From: Terriglobia bacterium
GTDB lineage: Bacteria > Acidobacteriota > Terriglobia > Bryobacterales > Bryobacteraceae
Assembly: GCA_025350105.1 (NCBI GenBank)
Contig: JANXYJ010000198.1
Location: 1 to 42,146 of the forward strand
DNA: 42,146 bases
Direction of reading: 5' to 3'
The notes beneath the pieces are model-generated. The model saw only the letters and a list, made by a program, of their open reading frames with translations, searched no databases and was not told where the DNA came from. Position numbers and translations under genes: made by a program. Within the stretch, counting starts at the first letter, position 1. Each line of letters starts with the position of its first letter. Shown here piece by piece: positions 36,989-42,146 of this stretch.

Positions 36989-37258
36989 TTAGCGCCGAAT
37001 GCCAAGGCTCGTAATCAGAGTCTTGTAGCGTTCCGGACTCCTGCTCCGGAGATAATCGAGCAACCGCCTGCGCCGGGCCACCATCTGCAACAAACCTCTG
37101 CGCGAGTGATGGTCCTTCTTATGGGACCTAAAATGGTCCTGCAGTTCGGTAATACGCCGGCTGAGGATGGCAACTTGCACCTCTGGCGATCCCGTGTCCG
37201 ACTTGTGGACCCGGAATTTTGAAATCACGTTTAGTTTTGCTTCGCCCGCCAGTGCCAT
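36989..37258 (-). CDS. rpsO: 30S ribosomal protein S15
   Basis: An 89-residue ribosomal protein of standard length. It binds the central domain of 16S rRNA early in 30S assembly. The hallmark segments are [49 protein letters not shown] and [13 protein letters not shown] clear ribosome site GAGGAG (37276-37271 on the minus strand) lies 12 bases before the ATG. pnp follows about 300 bases downstream on the same strand; the gap contains no gene, only the structured pnp leader. Confidence 0.98.
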   Translation of the reverse strand: MALAGEAKLNVISKFRVHKSDTGSPEVQVAILSRRITELQDHFRSHKKDHHSRRGLLQMVARRRRLLDYLRSRSPERYKTLITSLGIRR

Positions 37259-37500
37259 TCGAAAACGATACTCCTCGTCTATCCTTAATCGTTTAATTCA
37301 GCTCTTAGGGTACCACAGGTTTCAACGGTTGGTGATGGCCCTGTCACCGGATTGTCAAATGGTGCATCTGAATTTGGCCTCAAACGATTTCAAAAGTTAG
37401 CTCCGGGCGCCAGACCCGTAAACGAAGTCTCTACCCACTACTCGTCACGGCGGGCCCGCTTATGGACTGAGGGCCAAACACAGCACTCCTGCATTGCATT

Positions 37501-40155
37501 GTGCCCAAAATAAAACTAGTGGGATCCGAGGCGTTGATGGCGCCCATCGCCATAGCGGAGGAACGCTACGATAGAGATTGCTACTCCCCAATGATCAAAT
37601 TTCTGGCCGTACCACCATATACCCCCGGGCATGCTTTTAGCGGACGCGCCAGCGAACTACAGCAAATCGACGATTGGGCTGCGTCACCGGAGCAGCCAGT
37701 CCTCGTCATCGAGGCGATCGGCGGCATGGGCAAAAGTATGCTTTGCTGGCATTGGGTCAAGCGCGCCGCATCCCAAGCGGGATCTCCCTTCGCCGGTTTC
37801 TTTTGGTATAGCTTCTACGAACGCGGCGCGGATATGGCCGACTTTTGTGCACACGCACTCGCGTTCATCACCAGTAATCCCGTCGACAAATATCGGGAGC
37901 GCAAAACTGCCGATCTCGCTGCAGAGCTAGTGCCTCTTCTCCAGCAGCGCCCCTGGTTACTAGTCTTGGATGGGCTGGAACGTATTCTTGTAGCTTACAA
38001 TCGCTATGACGCCGCGCAAATTCGTGATGATGAACTGAACCTCGCGGCCGAATCCGTTAAACGCACTGCATTGGACTGCATCCTGCCGGCGGATTCCCAT
38101 TTACTCCCTGCACTCATTCACGCCTTTCCTACCAAGGTGCTGATTTCTTCCCGGCTCATGCCCTCTGCGTTAATCGATAGCAGTGGAACCGCAATTGCAG
38201 GTGTACTTCATCATCCGTTAGCCGGGCTAGACCCGGATGACGCCGAAGCCATGCTGCGCGGCATTCAGGTCAGTGGCGACTCCATTAGCCTCCGTCGATA
38301 TCTCGGCACACACTTTGGCTATCATCCCCTCATGGTTGGCGTGCTCGGCGGCTTGGTGAAAAATTTCAGCCTCGCCCCTGGAGACTTTGATCGTTGGTTA
38401 GACAGTCAAGACGGAAGAGGCACACCCACGCCGGAAGCACTGGATGTCATTCAAGACCGGAATCGCGTGCTCAAAGCCGCCTTCAACGACCTTGAGCCCG
38501 ATGCCCGCACTCTTCTCGCCCGCATCGGCCTTGTGTCCGAAGCCGTGGACGACGAAACGATGGTCGAACTCAATCCTCGACGCCCGGATCGACCGATAGA
38601 GGTCAAACGTCCCAAAGAATGGCAACTGGACTTTCCTAAGTGGGTCGAAGTCTATCATAAGGACAAGGCTGCATACGAGGCGTACCAGGCGGAGTTGGAT
38701 CGCTGGCGCAATTCGCCTGCGTTAGCCGAAGCGGAAACGTTTTTGCGGAAAACCATTCGCGACCTATCCTCCCGCGGACTCCTCCAATGCGATTACGTCT
38801 CGATGAAGTACGATCTTCATCCCGTGGTTCGCGGCTACGCTGTTAGTTCCATCTCGCCAGACCAACAAGATGGAATGGCCCAGCGTGTTGTGGATCACTT
38901 CTCTTCGCGCATGGACGTCCAATCGGAACACGCTAAAACTACCAACGATCTTCGGAATGGTTTGCAAGTGGCACGTACGCTCCTGCACTTGGGGCGCACT
39001 AAACAGGCTGCTTCCGCTGTCGATAATCTTTCTAGTGCTCTATTCTGGAGTCTCGAAGCCTGGGATATCTACCTGGCTTTGGCGAAGCCGCTGTTTCCCG
39101 ATGGCTGGACCCAGTTGTCCCGGGAAATCGATCCCTGGGTGCTAAATTCGCTCTTGAACGATGTCGCGTTGGCGTTGAATGCGTTGGGAAAAAGCAAGGA
39201 AGCAGTCCCAGTGGGAGAATTCGCGCTCGATTCGGCGATTGAGATCGATCGTCGACGCGCCGTCCTTTGGGGGGTACGAAACCTGGCTTTATACAACGCC
39301 AATGCCTTTCAATTAAGCACTACGTTTAGACTCCGCGATTTAGAAGCAACACTGACACCCGTATTGGGCGACGCGGAGTATCTGGCACTATATCACCTGT
39401 CTCGATCAACGGACTATCGCACCATGGGTAACTTGGGTGCGGCCCGGGAACATTGGCGGCAATTTGACGCTTTACCGCGTCCGGAGAATCGCAGTCTTTA
39501 TCGTCCAGGTTATGGCGAATATTGTCTTGCCGAATTGAATCTGCACGAAGGCTTGCTGGATGAAGCTTTCTTAGTGAACATCGGCGAAACCGCAAAAAAC
39601 GCTAACAGCCGCTGGGTTATTCGCGCTCTGTATTGGCTGCGTGGGGAATGGAAATTATCGCTCAGTGAGTGGGGCGAGGCTGCGGCCCAATTCGAGGAAC
39701 ACATCCGGATGACGCGCGAAGTCAATCTCGATCCATCCTGGTCGGAAGCCCGTCTGGCATTCGCACACGTGAAATTAGGCCAACATCAAGGTGCTCTCCT
39801 GTTGGCGGATCGTCTCTCCAAAATCTGCGACCCTCCTCACGCCGCGCTTGCCGAATTGTACTTGGCTCTCGACGAACAGGAAAAAGCCGGGAAGGCTGCG
39901 CTAGCCGGCTACACCGAAGCCTGGGGTGACGGCGCACCCTTCGTCGCTTTTCGGCCTCTACAGCAATGCCGTAAAGTCTTCCATGCGTTGGGCGGTTCCG
40001 AACCGCAACTGAGACCATTCGATCCGGCGAGTGTCAAGCCTTTTGCCTTTGAAGAAAAACTCATCGCCTATGTTAATAAAAAGGAGGAAAAGAACCGCGC
40101 GTTTCGCCCAGCAGGACGGCAGCGTGGTGATCGCGGCGATCAATCTCACGCGTGA
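37501..40155 (+). CDS. STAND-class NTPase (NB-ARC-like) with TPR-like C-terminal half
   Basis: An 884-residue signal-transduction ATPase. After a short N-terminus comes HAFSGRASELQQIDDW, then Walker A AIGGMGKS (Lys78), Walker B LLVLDGLE (Asp157), a VLISSRLMP sensor, GYHPLMVGVLGG, and an MHD-like LHPVV motif (His440). The second half (about 500-850) is alpha-helical with TPR-like spacing. There is no TIR, protease or nuclease domain at the N-terminus, where STAND immune proteins usually carry an effector. GTG 37501 is the frame opening; ATG 37537 is plausible. The last about 25 residues are Arg/Gly-rich and unlike the rest. A role in anti-phage defence is inferred from class and from the TIR gene 1.7 kb away. 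Confidence 0.85.
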   Translation: MPKIKLVGSEALMAPIAIAEERYDRDCYSPMIKFLAVPPYTPGHAFSGRASELQQIDDWAASPEQPVLVIEAIGGMGKSMLCWHWVKRAASQAGSPFAGFFWYSFYERGADMADFCAHALAFITSNPVDKYRERKTADLAAELVPLLQQRPWLLVLDGLERILVAYNRYDAAQIRDDELNLAAESVKRTALDCILPADSHLLPALIHAFPTKVLISSRLMPSALIDSSGTAIAGVLHHPLAGLDPDDAEAMLRGIQVSGDSISLRRYLGTHFGYHPLMVGVLGGLVKNFSLAPGDFDRWLDSQDGRGTPTPEALDVIQDRNRVLKAAFNDLEPDARTLLARIGLVSEAVDDETMVELNPRRPDRPIEVKRPKEWQLDFPKWVEVYHKDKAAYEAYQAELDRWRNSPALAEAETFLRKTIRDLSSRGLLQCDYVSMKYDLHPVVRGYAVSSISPDQQDGMAQRVVDHFSSRMDVQSEHAKTTNDLRNGLQVARTLLHLGRTKQAASAVDNLSSALFWSLEAWDIYLALAKPLFPDGWTQLSREIDPWVLNSLLNDVALALNALGKSKEAVPVGEFALDSAIEIDRRRAVLWGVRNLALYNANAFQLSTTFRLRDLEATLTPVLGDAEYLALYHLSRSTDYRTMGNLGAAREHWRQFDALPRPENRSLYRPGYGEYCLAELNLHEGLLDEAFLVNIGETAKNANSRWVIRALYWLRGEWKLSLSEWGEAAAQFEEHIRMTREVNLDPSWSEARLAFAHVKLGQHQGALLLADRLSKICDPPHAALAELYLALDEQEKAGKAALAGYTEAWGDGAPFVAFRPLQQCRKVFHALGGSEPQLRPFDPASVKPFAFEEKLIAYVNKKEEKNRAFRPAGRQRGDRGDQSHA

Positions 40156-40408
40156 ATCTGCTGATCACGTTCGCTCCGCTAACGTTTTCTGCTCCAAAAT
40201 CACCAATATCCAGCTTTAGCCCAACCGCAATTTCTCCCGCGCCGGGTACCCTCCAATCAGAAAAACGTTCTGGCCAGAACGCGTCGCATTGCAGTGGTAA
40301 CTGATCTTTCGGAGCCCCCAACGGCGTGGATGTCTATGTGGTTCCCCATCGACGCCCATCCGGAAAGCACCAAGCCGCCACACGTAAGTGTGCGACGGCA
40401 GCCCTCCC
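40156..40408. other. Intergenic stretch without a supported gene
   Basis: This part of the 435-base gap between the STAND gene and the PepSY gene contains short open frames on both strands but none with a recognisable domain or ribosome site. Its only clear structure is the small hairpin CACAC-GTAA-GTGTG at 40379-40392, just before the REP-like repeat. Confidence 0.4.
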
Positions 40409-40531
40409 GTAGCTCCGGTCGCCTGACCGGAGATGGACGAGCATCACGAACGGCAAGCGAACACACCGAAATCCAGCGCCCAAAAAGCACACCACCAATT
40501 CAGCAGCCTGCGGCGGCGACGTCCAGAATCG
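40409..40531. repeat. REP-like intergenic repeat, copy 1
   Basis: The copy starts GTAGCTCCGGTCGCC and contains the perfect hairpin CTCCGGTC (40413-40420), loop GCCT, GACCGGAG (40425-40432). It continues through CGGCAAGCGAA (40451-40461) and CAGCGCCCAAAAAGCAC (40484-40500) to GGCGGCGACG. The same order of blocks occurs at 41659-41790 with about 15 scattered substitutions and a longer middle. It lies beyond the 3' end of the PepSY gene and codes for nothing recognisable. Confidence 0.75.
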
Positions 40532-40590
40532 TTAAGGACAAAGCGGCCGTTGGCGCGCAACCTAACCCCGCAATCGCTAAGACCGCTCAC

Positions 40591-41595
40591 CTACGACAAT
40601 GACCCCGACACCCCCCGCCGCAGCCTCGGGCGCAGCACTCGGTTCCACCACATGATCGCGCCAGTGATAAACATCGCCGCCGGAGTCAGTCCTGCAACAG
40701 CCCACGCCGCCTTGGTCATCTGGTCGCAGACACCGGGTCCGCTACATGGAATCCCAATGCCGTTAATCCGTCCAAAATGCAAGTAAGCCAGCCAATAAAT
40801 CGCGCGATCAACCATGCGAAACCCTGCGTCTGCGGCAGTGGGCGGAGCAAGCCGGTCAACCAATTCCTGAAACTCCTCCGGAAAACAGAGATAGATTCCG
40901 CTTAGCCCAAACACCAGCACAAATCCCAAACTCCAAAAGCCGATCATGCTATGCACGTCCCAGGTAAGCCGTTTCCATCCCACTCCGCGATGCACACTCA
41001 GGCTTCGCCGCCATCTACTGATACCGGGCCACCAGATCGCCATACCGGTTACGGCAAGCACGATAGAGGCAAACGCGCCCATGCCGTTCACTCTCCGTCC
41101 CGCCGGTCCGGCCAGCAGATCGTCATGCAACGCCATCAGGCTTGACACCAGCCAAACTCCCGTTGGAATCGAGTTGCCCAGATCCGCGCCACTGCGAACG
41201 TCGAACAGCCGCTTCTTGATTTCGTTACCCCGTGTTTCGTTACCCCGTGTTTCTTTACCCGGGCTCAACCAGATGTCCACCGCCTGATCGGGATTTGGCG
41301 CCCGCACAATTTTGGCAACCCGATACCCCGGATAGGAACCCATCGCAGCCTCGGCCAGTTGCCCATCCGTCAATCGTGGTCCCGCGCCTTGCGAGACGCT
41401 GAGTTCGGGCGTCGCCGCCACAAACAGCTCGTTCCGGTAGACCAGCACACTGCCGGTCACGCTAATCATCAGAATGTAGAGCCCCAAACCGATGCCGCTC
41501 CACAAATGCACTTGAAAAAGCGCCCTGCGTAACCATATCTTCTGCGGCTGCTGAACCCAGCGTCGCCACCAAGCCAGTTGATTGCCGTTGCTCAC
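40591..41595 (-). CDS. PepSY-associated transmembrane helix protein (iron-regulated membrane protein-like)
   Basis: A 334-residue inner-membrane protein of the PepSY_TM family. The N-terminal helix region reads LRRALFQVHLWSGIGLGLYILMISVTGSVLVYRNEL. A periplasmic loop with a PepSY-like segment carries YPGYRVAKIVR, and two or three further helix pairs include MALHDDLLAG, VHSMIGFWSLGFVLVFGLSG and a final VAGLTPAAMFITGAIMWW. Relatives are often linked to siderophore or ferric-iron reduction systems; no such gene is visible here. The start is GTG 41595. A 15-bp tandem repeat adds KETRGNETRGNE to the loop. The gene is bracketed by the two REP-like copies. Confidence 0.87.
   Translation of the reverse strand: MSNGNQLAWWRRWVQQPQKIWLRRALFQVHLWSGIGLGLYILMISVTGSVLVYRNELFVAATPELSVSQGAGPRLTDGQLAEAAMGSYPGYRVAKIVRAPNPDQAVDIWLSPGKETRGNETRGNEIKKRLFDVRSGADLGNSIPTGVWLVSSLMALHDDLLAGPAGRRVNGMGAFASIVLAVTGMAIWWPGISRWRRSLSVHRGVGWKRLTWDVHSMIGFWSLGFVLVFGLSGIYLCFPEEFQELVDRLAPPTAADAGFRMVDRAIYWLAYLHFGRINGIGIPCSGPGVCDQMTKAAWAVAGLTPAAMFITGAIMWWNRVLRPRLRRGVSGSLS
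41220..41264. repeat. 15-bp tandem repeat inside the PepSY gene
   Basis: Two identical units TTTCGTTACCCCGTG at 41220-41234 and 41235-41249 are followed by a decayed third (41250-41264). On the coding (minus) strand they give repeated ETRGN pentapeptides in the periplasmic loop. The unit is a multiple of three, so copy changes keep the frame. Confidence 0.8.
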
Positions 41596-41658
41596 TAGCG
41601 ACAGACTACAACACCCGACCGGGTGCCCGCGACCAGTCTTAGGAGACCGGTGTCACCG

Positions 41659-41790
41659 GTAGCTCCGTTCGCCAGACCGGAGACGGACGTGAATTACGCA
41701 CGGCAAGCGAAGGCAACGGACTCCCCGCTTCACCGCAAGCCAGCGCCCCAAAAAACGCACCGCCAACTCAGCACCCAGCGGCGACCGCTA
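41659..41790. repeat. REP-like intergenic repeat, copy 2
   Basis: GTAGCTCCGTTCGCCAGACCGGAG opens a copy in which one stem base is mismatched (CTCCGTTC against GACCGGAG). It shares CGGCAAGCGAA, CCAGCGCCCCAAAAAACGCAC and CAGCGGCGACCG, in the same order, with copy 1 at 40409-40531. It lies upstream of the PepSY start and before the TIR frame. Together the copies bracket the PepSY gene in direct orientation. Confidence 0.75.
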
Positions 41791-41875
41791 GGAAGCCGCA
41801 ATGCCCAATCCCCATCCCAACCAGCACAAGCCGCCACATCACCCTCCCTGACTGCGATATTCTAAATCACATCCA

Positions 41876-42146
41876 ATGACCGTCCCCGCGCCGCTTCAAA
41901 GTCGCGCTCTCCTTCCCTGGCGAACACCGCGACCGCGTTGAAAAAATCGCGGAGGCGCTCGCCGCCCGTTTGGGTGGCAAAGACAAAATCCTGTACGACC
42001 GCTGGCACGCAGCCGAATTCGCGCGTCCCAACCTAGGCATGTACCTGCCGGATCTATATAACAAAGAGTCCGAGCTTGTAGTAGCTTTCCTGTGTAAAGA
42101 GTACGCAATCAAAGATTGGCCCCATCTCGAATGGCGCGCAGTCCAC
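41876..42146 (+). CDS. TIR-domain protein, N-terminal part, start out of frame, truncated by window end
   Basis: From 41895 to the last base an open frame of 84 codons reads FKVALSFPGEHRDRVE, then ILYDRWHAAEFARPNL, YLPDLYNKESELVVAFLC and DWPHLEWRAVH. This is the beginning of a bacterial TIR domain of the kind found alone or fused to STAND NTPases, with the expected Glu-bearing ExW segment at the end. The domain frame has a TGA at 41877-41879 and no ATG, GTG or TTG between it and FKV. The only plausible ATG (41876) is in another frame. Removing one C from CCCC at 41884-41887 would join ATG 41876 to the domain as MTVPRRFKVAL. The gene is therefore frameshifted, phase-variable or affected by a sequence error. 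Confidence 0.7.

Noticed and set aside
37259-37500. rpsO promoter: TTGACA-like (37358-37353 minus strand) and TTGAAA-like boxes
   Set aside because: No -10 element at proper spacing could be matched to either box, so no promoter is called. The stretch otherwise shows no gene.
40073-40321. Open frame on the minus strand of 82 codons between the STAND and PepSY genes
   Set aside because: It overlaps the STAND 3' end, has no recognisable domain or ribosome site, and the region is repeat-adjacent; kept as unsupported.

Overview
The window reads as a chromosomal segment of a moderately GC-rich Gram-negative bacterium. The likeliest source is an acidobacterium of the Bryobacter/Solibacter type. 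The pointers are a DUF820/Uma2 gene, an OprB-like porin, a PQQ dehydrogenase paired with a small cytochrome c, TIR/STAND proteins and REP-like intergenic repeats. This assignment is an inference from gene character, not from a marker phylogeny. Coding density is high and most genes between 1 and 34.5 kb run on the + strand.

Left part (1-9.7 kb): the 3' end of leuS, a Uma2-family gene with a ClpC-N-terminus-like scrap behind it, a GntR/FCD regulator, an OprB-type porin, a cytochrome c plus PQQ quinoprotein dehydrogenase pair, a 3-hydroxyacyl-CoA dehydrogenase, and a tight thiolase / amidohydrolase-2 (resorcylate-decarboxylase-like) / SAM methyltransferase string.

Centre (9.85-34.5 kb): one long co-directional locus that is the main point of interest. 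It opens with a Wzx/Wzy-type exopolysaccharide set: a Wzz/GNVR co-polymerase, a BY-kinase-like protein without its P-loop lysine, a Wza-like exporter, a flippase, a polymerase-like membrane protein and two GT4 glycosyltransferases, most overlapping by ATGA. It continues into two very large assembly-line genes. The first (3221 aa) has the order A-PCP-KS-AT-ACP-aminotransferase-C-A-PCP; the second (1349 aa) is C-A-PCP-TE. It then returns to polysaccharide genes: the initiating polyprenyl-phosphate sugar transferase and a secreted parallel beta-helix protein. The assembly line lies between the glycosyltransferases and the priming transferase and is almost contiguous with the latter. Read from the domains, an amino acid starter (Val-like A-domain code) is extended by malonate, the beta-keto group is transaminated rather than reduced because no KR is present, and two residues with Gly-like codes follow before thioesterase release. 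The expected chemistry is a 3,4-diamino-acyl dipeptide made in concert with, or possibly attached to, an exopolysaccharide.

Right part (34.5-42.1 kb): an intrinsic terminator, then pnp and rpsO on the minus strand. The pnp leader can form a 13-bp helix that covers the pnp ribosome binding site. Beyond these are a STAND (NB-ARC/TPR) NTPase with no N-terminal effector domain, a PepSY-type membrane protein flanked by two copies of a REP-like repeat, and at the right edge a TIR domain whose start is out of frame by one base. No tRNA, rRNA, CRISPR array or insertion sequence was recognised.
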